DNA of 64,000 nt from Uloborus plumipes (Eukaryota; Arthropoda; Arachnida; Araneae; Uloboridae), in the NCBI GenBank assembly GCA_038373865.1, contig JAXGGA010003027.1, positions 46,182 through 110,181 of the forward strand, read 5' to 3'. Below the pieces are notes generated by a model. It ran no database searches, was not told where the DNA came from, and was given only the letters and a program-made list of their open reading frames with translations. Positions 24,800 through 36,470 of the stretch are shown here, in pieces. The stretch's first letter is position 1. Each line of letters starts with the position of its first letter. Made by a program: the position numbers and the translations under genes.

Positions 24800-25620
24800 G
24801 CAAGAGTTGTGATTCTTTTTTTATTATTGTAGGACATTCTTTTTGAAACAGGTTTTTTTTTAATTTGTTAGTAGTTTAACCTAACCATTTGGGATCCGGA
24901 AACAGAAATGAATCGTCCTAAAAATTCTAAAAAACGGTGGAAAATGTATGGTAGGGCAGATGCATTTATTAGTCATTATGAGATAAATTCAAATTATATG
25001 TACTTTCCCGAAAATTCGGGTATAATTTTGTTCATAACAAAGATATTGTTTAGTGCGCTTTTTTTTAGCCAGGAGCAGCAAATTACACTATGATGAACAA
25101 AGAAGTGAATGAATACTTTAATGAATGTGTACGAAATATTTCATGAATAGACAAAAACATAAATGAGTAAATTAATCTCTTCATAGCGTACAATGAAGTC
25201 TCAAAAGGCGTCTGTTTGTTTGAACGCGCAAAACTCGAGAACTACCCGGCGGTTTTTTTTTTTTTTTAATTTTAGCGTTTTTTGTTTTTATTTTTATTTA
25301 ATTATTTACTTATTTATTTTTGTTATTATTTTTATTGGAGGACATTGGTTTGAAAAAACTTAACTATTTTTAACACAGAAACAGAAGTTACTCAAAGCAA
25401 AAACGTTGAGAAGTTTTAGGGAATGTGGGATAGTGCAGATGTGTTTACTAGTTATCACTGGATAACTTCAAACTATACATATTCATCAGTGATTTCCGTA
25501 ATTAATTTCGGACAGAAAAGTCATTACTTTGTACGGCTCTGTTTTAGGATTCTCTCAATTTTTAAAGCCCTTCAACAAATTGAACTATTTGCTTTACAAT
25601 ATGTCAAAGATAAAGTGACG
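24800..25620 (+). repeat. Diverged tandem duplication, about 510-bp period
   Basis: 24820-25020 and 25325-25500 share in order TTATT..GGACATT, GAAACAG, GCAGATG.TTTA, and AAATTCAAATTATAT/AACTTCAAACTATAC. The peptides from open frames 24908-25093 and 25423-25641 are similar too, but neither resembles a known protein, and shared ancestry of the DNA explains both. Confidence 0.4.
25186..25270 (+). repeat. Retroelement-end fragment (GTTTGAACGCGCAAA)
   Basis: ATGAAGTCTCAAAA, CGTCTGT and GTTTGAACGCGCAAA, then GAGAACTACCCGGC, match the complement of 40300-40390. It is part of a dispersed family, probably a retroelement end, whose class I cannot fix. Confidence 0.5.
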
Positions 25621-25641
25621 CATTTATCAGTTAAACCGTAA

Positions 25642-27268
25642 TATTGAGAAATCAGAATTGAAAGAAACTCTCATTCAATGTCCTATCAGAGCTCTTAACT
25701 TAGTTTAGTATTCATTTTCATTTAATTTGTAATACTTTCAACATTGTTCCGCATAACCATAGATTTTTGCAGGATTATAAAAACTCTTTTGATATTTGAA
25801 TAGCAGACTTAGTTGCTCGCGCTTGTATTACATGGCGATTATGCAATGATTCGCTAAAAAGCTCAAATGCCAATTACACTTTTTAATGAATTAAATCACT
25901 ACAAAAAGTACTTTACCGGGTTCCTGAAAGACAATAACCAAAACATTTATTTTATTTTGAAAAGATAACTCTCATTTTAAAACGAAACAAAAATTTACTT
26001 TAATTTAAAATGTTAAATCAGTTTTCCTCAATCAAAATTTTTGGGAAAAGTAAGCCGAACAGTTATAAAAACTAATTAAATAAGGAAATTGGTAACCAAA
26101 TAATCTGTAATTAAAACTTAATAAGAATAATTATTCGCTTTCCTGCAACAATTCATTTTTCCTTTCCAGCTTTTTAAATTCATTAAACCATAATTTCCAT
26201 TCTCTTTGCTTTTATTAAAAAACAACATTTTAAACTTTCCTACTCGGAGTTAAGTAAGAAAATGTATTTAAAGTAAAGCTTACTCTCAAATACTGCGAAG
26301 AGCAAGGTGTTAGTTAATCCTTTGAGACGTATAATATTTTCACTCGCACAAATATTTGTTGCTTCTAGAAAAAGAACACAATTACGCCTTTCTGAAAACG
26401 CTTTTATACCAGCTCAGAATGAAAATATTTCAGTGGCGTAATGGGAATCTATTCTTTTCAGAAATTTATAAGAGCTCACATGAGTATAAGACAAGGTTCA
26501 AACTAGGATTAAGAGCAAGGGAGATTATATAAATGCAAAATTTTCCATATGCACAATTGGATTTGCTTGTTTATATATATATATATATATATATATATCC
26601 CACTATTTTAACAGTTTTAATTGAAATTGCATTACTGTTGAAACCGTTATTCTGTTGAAACCTAGTTCCATTTTATCACACGTTTTACTTTGAAAGTGGC
26701 TTATTCGTTGACATTTATGTATTTATTTTAGAGCAAAAATGGTTTTAATTTCGTTTTTACGAATGTCGATACAGCTCAAGGTAATAGCATTTTATGTTTT
26801 AATAGTGGTTATAAACCTTGACATGACAAAAAACACATCAAACTGAATTAAGGTTGGTCAACGTTTTAAATACATCAAAAAGAAAAAAACGTTGCAAACA
26901 CGTGTTCTGGCGCTACAAAGAACCCTTTTTCAATGCTGAAAAAGTAAGCTTTTGGATGAAAAGAGATCAAGGTATGTATTTATTTCGTAACAAGAAGTTC
27001 CATTTTCATAAAACAAATAGAATTTCCACTTATAAACACAAAATCTGTTGGTACAGATAAAACGTTTACAAGATCACAAATATCAGCTAAAATGTGCCTG
27101 ACTTTCTTTTACGATAGCTACAAATTTTTGTACATAAAAAATTATACAATATTGATCAGTTAAAGTCTTGGTCATCATTACAACCCTAGTTTATGTGTGA
27201 GGCATATACTAGCCCTGAAAAGGTAAAGGGAGTCCCTGCAGAAATGAGGTTTTTGAGATATTTGAAGA
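25642..27268. other. No gene; (TA)n microsatellite at 26573-26598
   Basis: AT-rich sequence with one TA repeat. The small frame at 26854-27060 is Lys-rich with no motif. Confidence 0.4.
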
Positions 27269-27672
27269 TACAATCGAACCCGCTTAATAGAATGGCCATC
27301 CCCCCTCCCCCAAAATATATTCTACTAAGCGGGGTATTCCATTATCCGGGATCAAAATAATGCATTAGAACGGCTTGGTACATTGAAAATCTATTACATT
27401 AAGCGGGATATTCCATTATCCGGGATCAAAATAATGCATTAGAACGGTTTGGTACATTTAAAATTTATTATATTAAGCGGGATATTATATTATCCGGGAT
27501 CAAAATAATGCATTAGAACGGTTTAAGTACACTGAAAATCTGTTATATTAAGCGGAATATTCCATTTTCCGGGATCAAAATAATGCATTAGAACGGTTTG
27601 GTACATTGAAACTCTATTATATTAAGCAGCATATTCTTTTAACCGATATTCCAATAAGCGGGCTCGACTGTA
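27269..27672. mobile_element. pogo-type MITE with four 74-bp internal repeats
   Basis: TA-flanked. Left end TACAATCGAACCCGCTTAAT; the complement of the right end is TACAGTCGAGCCCGCTTATT. Inside, a 74-75-bp unit (ATCCGGGATCAAAATAATGC...) begins at 27344, 27418, 27492 and 27567. Each unit contains TTAAGCGGGATATTC, which resembles the terminal repeat itself, so the array seems built by reiterating the element's own end. Confidence 0.8.
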
Positions 27673-28218
27673 CTTGTTTTGAATTCCATACTAACAAAAA
27701 GGAAATGTTCTATTCTGACGTTTTTTGTGCTTTATTTTTAATGGAAACAAAGTAAGCAAAGCTTGTACTATAAAACTAAAATACAATTGATGACAAAGAT
27801 TAAAAACTAAAAACTGGCTGAACTCCTACTGCAGATTTATTTAACAACTTTCAGTGTATCTTTTAATTAGGGAAAACATATACTTATTTTTTTAATTATT
27901 AAGGGGAGCGTTTTGGGAATTTTCGAAGTAGTTAAATGTGCTTTCTTCTAAAAAATAGTAATAGAACACAAATATTTCGCAAAATAAGTTGCTAGCATAA
28001 CCAGTGTTAAAAGTGGTTATGGATTTTAAAAAGACTGCCAAATATCTAAAAATGTCTAAGTCAGAAGTTTTCCTACACGTACATTACTACCTCCAAAATC
28101 AGGAGTCAAATAGAAGCAGACGAGTTAAGCATTTTTCTATGAATACCCTCTCCTAACGCAAAAAACAGTTGGAGCATTAACAAAGAGACAATGTAAAATG
28201 GAAAGAACCAAAATTCTA

Positions 28219-28403
28219 TACAATGGCCGCTGCGAAAAATGAATCTCGTTTGTTTTAAGCATTTTTGTGATTCAATACATCAGCGGATTCGATAAAGCGG
28301 CTAATTCAATAAAGCTAGATTTTGTTCAGTTGCTGATAATTTGGTTCTTTAAAGTGTTTGATTTAATTAATTACTCATTCGATTAAGCGGCTTCTACTGT
28401 TTA
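28219..28403. mobile_element. pogo-type MITE (TGATTCAATA family), copy 2
   Basis: The right end, complemented, is TAAACAGTAGAAGCCGCTTA. The left end is TACAATGGCCGCTGCG. GATTCGATAAAGCGGCTAAT in the interior links it to the copy at 24160-24334. The ends are imperfectly matched, so the left boundary is less certain. Confidence 0.45.
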
Positions 28404-29009
28404 AAAGAAAGAAACCAAATATTTGAAAATTTTATTGATTCAAACCCATTAGCTTACAATATCCAACTATGACGTATTACACTCCTGTTGCCGTTTATTG
28501 TTTTTTTTTCCTAATGCCAGCAAAATAAATAGAACTTAGCTCACAACAAAAGTTACGGTATATGCACGTGAATTGGGGGTTTTTATTCACCAACAAGTAA
28601 GGTATTTTATAGAAATGTAAGTGATACTCCATATTATTATTTATATATATATATTATTTAATATGATATTATTTAATATAAATGTATCAAATTATCTGCT
28701 TTCAGTGGAAAATATACTTCATTAACCATAAATAAATGATAAACATGATCACAAAGCAAACAGTTTCAGTTCAGCTTCAAAAGCATTCATTGCCAAGTGT
28801 TTGAGAAATCAGGCATATTTATCATTCCGCGAAAAATACCACCCAGCAAAAAAGTACTAACGGCTGTGTACTAACAAATATAGGAAACAAGACGTGGTAT
28901 CCATTCGTGAGATGCAACAGAAGTAAGTAGTTTCCCTGGTTCCCTATACATAAAAAGCAAATTGGCTCTCCAGGTCACGATCATGAATACATGATTGAGA
29001 CGGAATGCA

Positions 29010-29162
29010 ATGGCACTTTGTGTTTTCTTGAATTGCCTCATGATTTTTGCGTTTCCTATTCGAGTTTCTGCGGAGCTCGTGTACCTTAGGGAGGTGTATT
29101 TTTATGATATGGCTGTAGTACTCGCGGAGTTGTACGCAAATAATGATTTATGCAATATATAG
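29010..29162 (+). CDS. Possible small secreted peptide or first exon (50 aa)
   Basis: An ATG in good context (G at -3, G at +4) opens 50 codons ending in TAG. The first ~21 residues look like a signal peptide: hydrophobic MALCVFLNCLMIFAFPI followed by RVSA, a plausible cleavage site. The rest (ELVYLREVYFYDMAVV...) has one cysteine near the end and no known motif. A TATA-like ACATAAAAAG lies at about 28948-28957, some 55 bases upstream. Out-of-frame ATGs lie between, which weakens the case. A GAG/GTGTAT junction near 29092 could be a splice donor, making this a first exon. I do not recognise a family. Confidence 0.2.
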   Translation: MALCVFLNCLMIFAFPIRVSAELVYLREVYFYDMAVVLAELYANNDLCNI

Positions 29163-30211
29163 TTTGTGAATTGGTTAAGTTACTGTAATTATTGTTGCAT
29201 GTAAGTGGCATTATTATTGTTGAGGGCAATGTTTTAAATAGAGATGGCACGAAGCGCAGTTTGGCAGAAACGCCGAATACCGAAGCTTCGGCTGTTACAT
29301 ATATTAAAGTCTTAGCATTAAATGCACGGGTTTTAATTCATTATATGTTTCAAAATTCTTAGTAATACAGATCAGTTTTAACTTACTGTCTCATTCTAAA
29401 ATTAATTCCTATTTATTTTTTATTTATACTGCTTGTGGAAGTAGCAAAAAAGCAGATATTTCTAATTTCTCTACTAGGAAATGACTATGAAGCATTATTC
29501 GGAATATGAAAAGCATATTCAGCATTTTTTCTCTTGTCGTTAATATAAAATTCGTTTTATTTGCCAATTTCCTATTATCTTTTTCTAAAATTTGGATGAA
29601 GGTAGGTATCGAATAATGTCTTAGTAGTAGTAACTAGTTGTCTTCTACCGTTGAATTCGTTATCAAATAGATTTTATCAAAATCTAATATCTCAACTCTT
29701 ACTACACCAAATAAGTGCAACTGCACTGAACGAATACTTCAAAAAAACAATGAAATATTTAGAAAAAAAAAACATTTTGTGATATACGGCAATCGCATTT
29801 CACCGAGTTACTCTGAGAAAGGCCTTTTTGAGCATTAAAGGTAATGGAGATGGATAAACAGAAATCAAGTTAGCAGATGTGGTTCTTGCATTGATGGACC
29901 AGACAGCAATGGGTAATATCATTCCCCGCTTCAAGTTGCACGAGGAGAAGAGGCAATATCAAAAGTGATCTTAAAGGAATGAAATTAAGAAAATGGCTGA
30001 GTGGAATTTAATTATCCGTTTTGTAAAGAAAGGTTTTGGATTTACTCTTGAATAAAATGTATTATTTTTATTCTAAGGAATCATCTCCAGGGATTGTACA
30101 GAACACGACACTTAATATTTATGGCATAAATGGTTTGGTATTTTAGAGTTATTAATATGCTTATGGTAAACACAAAATTAGTCTTTTAATCAAATGGGCA
30201 ATTTCATTTTA

Positions 30212-30543
30212 TGCTTGAACACACATACTCTCTCTCTCACACACAAACATAATCAAGAGGGAACAAAAGTATTCTATATAATTATCAAATTAATTTGCTA
30301 TTGGAAAAATAAACTTTTGGAATCCGTCCAGTTAGAGCAATGTTTTTTTTTTTCTAGCTCAAAGTGTTTTTTTTTTCTAGCTCAAGTGTGCTTGAACACA
30401 CATACTCTCTCTCTCACACACAAACATAATCAAGAGGGAACAAAAGTATTCTATATAATTATCAAATTAATTTGCTATTGGAAAAATAAACTTTTGGAAT
30501 CCGTCCAGTTAGAGCAATGTTTTTTTTTTTCTAGCTCAAAGTG
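30212..30543 (+). repeat. Near-perfect tandem duplication, 177-bp unit
   Basis: TGCTTGAACACACATACTCT begins at 30212 and again at 30389, and the copies are indistinguishable by eye through TTTTCTAGCTCAAAG. A shorter duplication of the T-run plus CTAGCTCAA sits at the junction. The 116-codon open frame across it repeats itself for this reason and is not a gene. Confidence 0.85.
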
Positions 30544-30544
30544 A

Positions 30545-31342
30545 TTTTTTAATTTTTTGCTGTAGAACTTGTTTTTAAGTTCAATTTCTAAGCATTGCGA
30601 GGTTTCGATACATAATCTTATTGCAATTATATGCAATGCTTTCTAATAAATAATGCAAATCATGTAATACTGCTAAAACATTGAACAGCATTTATGTTTT
30701 GAGATAATTCCAAGGAAGAAGATGTTCATAATACGGACTCATTTTTAAATTTGGCATCATAATTTAAAGAATATGTTATAGTTTATTTACCATTGCTGTT
30801 AAAAACATAAAACAGCAGCAGCATTTCCATTGGCTTGTCTAAATGATATGTAAACAGAACGATCCTCACACTAATAGTATACATAATTCATTTACTCATT
30901 TAACGAATGCATTTTTAAACGATGTTTCGCTATCTCGCTACAAAAAGAAAAAAAAATATTTTTTCAACCACAGTTTTAAACAACAGCGACTGTTCCATAG
31001 GTTGCTTTTTTTCACTTAATGATTACTTGATTTAGGGCATTAATACGCATGCATTTTACAATATTAGGGTATTGTTTTCCATAATACCCTAATCAATGAA
31101 ATCAGTAGAATTAAAAGTATATGCAACAAAAATGATTTCGTGCAAAAAACCTCACTTTTTTGAAATCTTCGTTAGATTATAATGAAATTCCTTCTTTTAA
31201 TTAAAAATATTTTAAGGCATTTGGGAAGTGCCCTTCAATTTAACTTTAACCGAAACGTTCTGTATGGCCTCATATTTGCTTGCCTGATCGGCGTACATTC
31301 TGTTTACGTCCGGTTTGTGTCGCAGTAGGTACACGTATGCTT

Positions 31343-31380
<38 letters not shown>

Positions 31381-33261
31381 ACTCTGTTTCTTTTCGTTCG
31401 AATGTTAGTTTACTCGGTTTTTGCTTCATTTCATTTTTGGCTCTTGTGGAAGGTGACATGTTTTTCTTACTTTCCCTCATGTAAGATAAAAAGAGCCTTG
31501 CGAACCCCCCAAAACAATTCCTTAGTCAGAAAATTTAGGTTATTCGGAAAATTTAAAGCCAATATGGCAATTTTTACATTTGCTATTATTTTCTAAACTG
31601 TTTTTTTGTGATGCCCGATGTTCCTTTTCATTACAAAATTCATTTCCTCCTCTAGCTCTTATTCACACGAGTTTTTGTTTTGCTTTGATATGTTTATACT
31701 GATACAAGAAAAAAGTGGGTCTAAATACCCCCCCCCCCCCTGATGCTGCGCTCACTCCTGTCAACACCTATGTACGCCACTGACCACAATGCAGCAAATT
31801 AAATTCCTTTTGCATATTGTAATTAATATCAGTGTTAAAGTACGTGCAAGTACTAATAGATTAAAATGTTTGAAAATTGCTTTCAGTAACTTTTTCACAT
31901 CATGAAACCCAGTTTATCCTCTATCGAGTAATCCAACGACAACTAGCGGTCAGATTACCCTGCACTGTACTAGGGAAGTCCTTTTGAGTAGTTTATGATA
32001 TTTTAACGTGATATTGGCTCCAAACTTAGCCAAAGTTTCAATGTTCCATACTGCCTATGTCATGAAACCCTTTACTTCTATGTTTATGCAATAATACTGT
32101 AACATTTTAAGTTATCTCCTAACCAAGAATATAAATTTTCGTCGACTGAAATCCTGAATTCAATTTTGAAGATAGTATATTTTAAGAAGTGAACCGGTTA
32201 TAACAAGATAATAGTCATCGTTTAGTGATTAATACAGCCCTCAAAATATATTAGATGGTAAGCAAAGATTGGGGTGTTTTTTCTTTGACTCCTCAAAGCT
32301 CACTTTTTCTGTGAAGAAATGGTGAAATTGCTATTGGTATTGAAACAAAAATAAAAAGAAAGAAACTGAGTTTGTTTTACGTTTCCAAGAAGATTCTTGC
32401 ATTCAAAGCGTGTAAAAATGTTTTTATTTCTTTTCTTTTATTGTTCTATTATTTTCTTTTCGAGTTTCAATGCTCTGTTTTAATTATACTGTGTTTTTGA
32501 AAGTTATAATTTTTCATAAGTTTCAATTTATTTCTTCAGATTTTTTTTTATGAAAACAATATACTATACACAAAGAATATGAATAAATAGTAATATTTTA
32601 AGAGCTACATCGTAATACATAAAACAATTATCAGAAAACTAAGTATCAAGCCTCAAAAAATGCGTGCAACTGTAATACTAGGTACTAAAACATACCGAAA
32701 TAGGTTGTAACACTTAAATAAATAAGAAAAAAACCCTTCAATTTCTTTTTAAATCACATAAAGTGAAAAAAAGAAATATATTCTAAGCAAATTAAATACA
32801 CCCAAACGCTGATATTGAATTTTCGATCAAAATACGACGAATATTTACTGAAACATGCTGTCAGTCAGACATTGTTTTATGTGTATTATTTTAACCATAC
32901 TCAGAAAATGACTTCAAAATGGAAAAGCTTGAAAGCTGACTTCATTTTTCCAGTCATGGAGTGCTGTATTAGAATTTTTAAAGTCTAAATACCGCTAGTT
33001 TCATAAAATCAAAATTAGGAAAACTTCTTGATTCATATTGTAAATGTGCTCATTAAATGGAGATATTATTGCAAAGTATGTGATCTTTTTTACTTATTTT
33101 TTTATTTTTAAAAACATAATATTATTTCTTTAAAAAACGCAGCAAGAAAGCAAAATAATCAGTAACATAAAAAGATCAATATTTTTTTGGTTAAAAAATA
33201 AAAACAAAAGCAGATACGTCATAAAGGCACATTGTTTATTGCAAAAAAGCGTTACGTGTAT
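30545..33261. other. No gene; poly-T, small hairpin, possible pogo-type end
   Basis: A T-run of nearly 40 at about 31341-31379, and a C-run near 31729. A perfect 11-bp stem (ATTAGGGTATT) with a short loop lies at 31063-31093. Around 31915-31970 the complement reads TACAGTGCAGGGTAATC..., resembling a lone pogo-type end. No coding feature is supported. Confidence 0.4.
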
Positions 33262-33769
33262 CTGCACATTAGGGTGGGGCGAAAAATAAAAAATTTTTCA
33301 GATCAACTTCTAATAGTTGCCAAAAGTTGTCTTTGGTGATAGTTAGCTTTTGTGCAAATTTTGAGAAAAATCGGTTAATATCTTCAGGGGGCGCTGCCAT
33401 CGCAAAAGTTTTATCATAACTTTTATAGGGATTTTATGGTTAAAATATGAAAAACAATGCCGTTAACTAATCTCATTGCATTTTTTTACTCTTAAGATAT
33501 ACTCATGCATTCAAAGCATATGAAATAACTCACAAAAATTATTTTATATGTTATATTTATATTTCAAGCATCTTAAAAAGAAACAAAACAGTGAAAAATA
33601 GTGATTTTTAAGATAATAATAAGTAAAAACCGAATTTTTTTTTTTACAAAATCTAACATAAAAATTATGAAACTGCAAACATATGACAACATTAAACAGC
33701 ATTACTTAAAAATAAATGAAATATGTTTTTAAAAATATGTACAAATGTACAAAACGTACATGATACGAA

Positions 33770-34510
33770 AATTTTATGTGTCACAGTTTGAGCTTTCACA
33801 AAAATATTTTTTATTTTCAAATCAAGTACCTTTAACCGTGCACGAGCGAAACCATCCCTCGTTTCTATTCCATCTATGGTCAGTGATGCATCCGTCACCA
33901 ACTTCACGCTGTGTTCCACGAATTGAATGATACAAATTAATGTCCACATGTTTCAAAGAAAATGGGGAACATCTTCGGTTTTCACCGTGTAGCTTGTCTT
34001 CAGGAGGCATCATTATTATAGGAGGTTCTGTTATAAGCACATTTTTACACTACTAATTTATCAAGTCTGCATAAGTCAGAAGAAGAGTTAATCTCAAAAA
34101 TGACAAAAGTGGATGGCATTACTATACACAGAATTGGTGTTTCTTACTCTTAAAATTTGACGAGCAACTAACTGCCGTACATGCCTTCGATCAGCATTTA
34201 ACATTGCCAGCAAATTTTTTCCAGTGTATACAAAAAAAAAAAAAAAAGCTATTTTCTGAGTAACTGGCTCGATGACATGTAACAGGGCGCCTGGTAAATA
34301 ATGCGACTGGTAGAATAGCTTGCCACAAGTTTCGTGCACCATCCTCGCATGATGAGTTGCACTTTATGAGAAACCAGCAAGGTGCACATTTAACAATGGC
34401 TGAAACTAGCATTTTTAAATTTGCTGTTGGATATTCTGTCCCGATGTTCAAGCGCAAATTTGATTGACTGTCATGAGCCATCTAGAATGACTCCAGGAAC
34501 TAGGTACTGT
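33770..34510 (-). pseudogene. Transposase-like gene remnant, left arm
   Basis: On the minus strand, consecutive frames show CWFLIKCNSSCEDGARNLWQ (near 34380), LLAMLNADRRHVRQL (near 34190), LITEPPIIMMPPEDKL (near 34030) and VKLVTDASLTIDGIETRDGF (near 33880). These correspond in order to the middle and C-terminal part of the protein whose less broken copy lies at 51764-52867. At least three frameshifts, an in-frame stop and an A-run (34231-34247) break it. The N-terminal half is absent. I know this as a multicopy, element-associated arthropod family but cannot name a Pfam domain. It is not functional. Confidence 0.65.
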
Positions 34511-34923
34511 TCCAGAAAGATGTATGGAGCGGTACTAGCGTCTAGAGTGCACGAATACGTTGGGCATCATAAAGAGAAAGATAAACAGTTTTCGTCATTC
34601 CTCGCACTGAAAACGAGATTTTTTTCGCTAGCGCATGCGCAATTCTTTCCTTACAGGGAGCGAAGTTAAATCTGTTTGGATCCGAGACTAATTTCGATGA
34701 GCTGGTTGTCATATTGTTTTGCTCGTTATGATTTTTTGCACATATTTAAATAAATAAAAAAAAAAACGGCCCTTCTCAGGGCCACCTCAGCCGCTTTTAT
34801 TAAAGCAAAATCATCGCTGTGATGAAGTATTTGAAACACTTCAGGTGCTTCTGATTTAGAATTTTCTGACGGGGGTGCGCCGCGCCGTGTGAAACTTTTA
34901 ATAGTAAAGAGATTCCAGCGAAA

Positions 34924-35160
34924 ATGGAACAGATATGTAAGAAATTTCTTAGTAACTGTTCTCATTGTAATAAGAAATTTAACAATTTTTATCATTTTCG
35001 ATGTCATTTGAAGAAAATTCATTCTTTGTTGGACAAGGATTTACCAAAAAAATGTGCTACCGATGATAATTCTTTTAAATGTGGGTTGTGTGAGAAAAGT
35101 TTTAAAATGCAAAGGTATTTAAGGAAACACATGAAAAAAATACATGCGAAGACAAATTGA
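34924..35160 (+). CDS. Two-finger C2H2 zinc-finger ORF in transposon loop
   Basis: 78 codons from ATG. Finger 1 is C12-x2-C15-x12-H28-x4-H33 and finger 2 is C53-x2-C56-x12-H69-x4-H74, each with the usual aromatic and leucine positions; both are complete. After the stop, another frame continues with CSL at 35175-35183 and then KHLQENH, the two halves of a third, shorter finger apparently broken by a one-base loss. The open frame at 35144-35377 carries on with a Lys-rich tail. C2H2 fingers usually bind DNA. In an element this could be the N-terminal end-recognition domain of its transposase, cut off from the catalytic part, or a captured host fragment. It is likely not a working gene. Confidence 0.55.
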   Translation: MEQICKKFLSNCSHCNKKFNNFYHFRCHLKKIHSLLDKDLPKKCATDDNSFKCGLCEKSFKMQRYLRKHMKKIHAKTN

Positions 35161-36470
35161 GTTCTTTACAAAACTGCTCTCTGTGAAGAAAATATTTCTA
35201 AAATTAACAAACAAACATTTGCAAGAAAATCATGACATTGACCTAAGTATATCCCCTGCTAATAAGCGGATTTTGCCTCAAAGACCAGTACCTAAAAAAG
35301 TGTCAAAAAAGAAGCTTTCAAAACATTCTGAACAAGAGTATCAGGCTATCGCGTTGGCAATAATTTTAAATAACTAAGCTTGAATTTCAAATTTTAATAA
35401 TGCACCATTATAAACATTTTTATGATAAATTTCAAGTGAAATAACATATTTATGTAAAAAATATTCAGCTGAAATTATTAAAAAATCAGTGATTTTCAAA
35501 GCTATATACTGTCCAATGTCCATAGACAAACATTTAGTTTTGACACGATTTAACAGATCTTCTGAAATATTGAATTATACGACAATGTTTGAACGCATGT
35601 AAAAATGTAAACTTCAGATTTAACACTGTACAAATAGATTTAAAGCATCACATTCGGAAATGAGATACTTGTGTTTGAATTTCAGGGTTGGAATATGTTT
35701 TGTTTTGTAATAAAAAAAAAAGGTTATTTAAAAACTATTAATTTAAAAAAAAAATTTACATTTTGAATAAATTTTTAAGTGTTTTTAATGTAATTAAAAT
35801 TTAAATTTCATTAAGAATAAGTAGATCAAAAGCTGGATTACTTTTTTAATTATAAAACAAATAAAGTGCAACAAAGCAATTTAAAAAAAAAAAGAAATTT
35901 TCAAATCAAAAATGTGTTTAAAAGAAAACTTGAAATGCAATGCCACATCAAAAATTTTATTAATGAAAATATAAACCTTTTTAAATTTAGAATTATTTTT
36001 AGTTATATTTTTTGCAATTAATTGAATTTTTTTTTTTTTTTTTGCATATAAATGAAAAAGGGTCTTTTTGTGTTGAAAGCTTTCGGCTTGTTTCTAAATA
36101 AATATTTTGAAGCGTAATTGAGTGTCGTCTGTGAAAAATAAATACACCATCAATGCAAGATTTTGCTGCTACCAAAAAAAAGGTACAACCTTACTTTTCG
36201 CTAGCACAGGCGAGATTTCGAGCATGCGCAGCTACTTCGGTTTGTTTACATTTTGCGTTGTGAGATTCAACGTATTCGTGTGTTTTAGACGCTAGTTGGA
36301 GCGGTTGGCACTAATAACCGCTTCAAATATTTCCAGTAAATATTTCTGGTCTGTTCTTAGGTCAGCTCAGTCGATAGTTGGCATGTTTTGCATATTGTGC
36401 TCAACTGCCTCAGATTTGCAGCCTGTCAACATTATGCCAATAGAACCGGTGAACTCACAGGGACCAGTTG

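Noticed and set aside
30194..30544. 116-codon ORF with a repeated peptide
   Set aside because: It is the translation of a 177-bp tandem duplication with T-runs and CT/CA repeats.
34421..34669. 82-codon plus-strand ORF
   Set aside because: It overlaps the transposase-like pseudogene antisense and has no motif.
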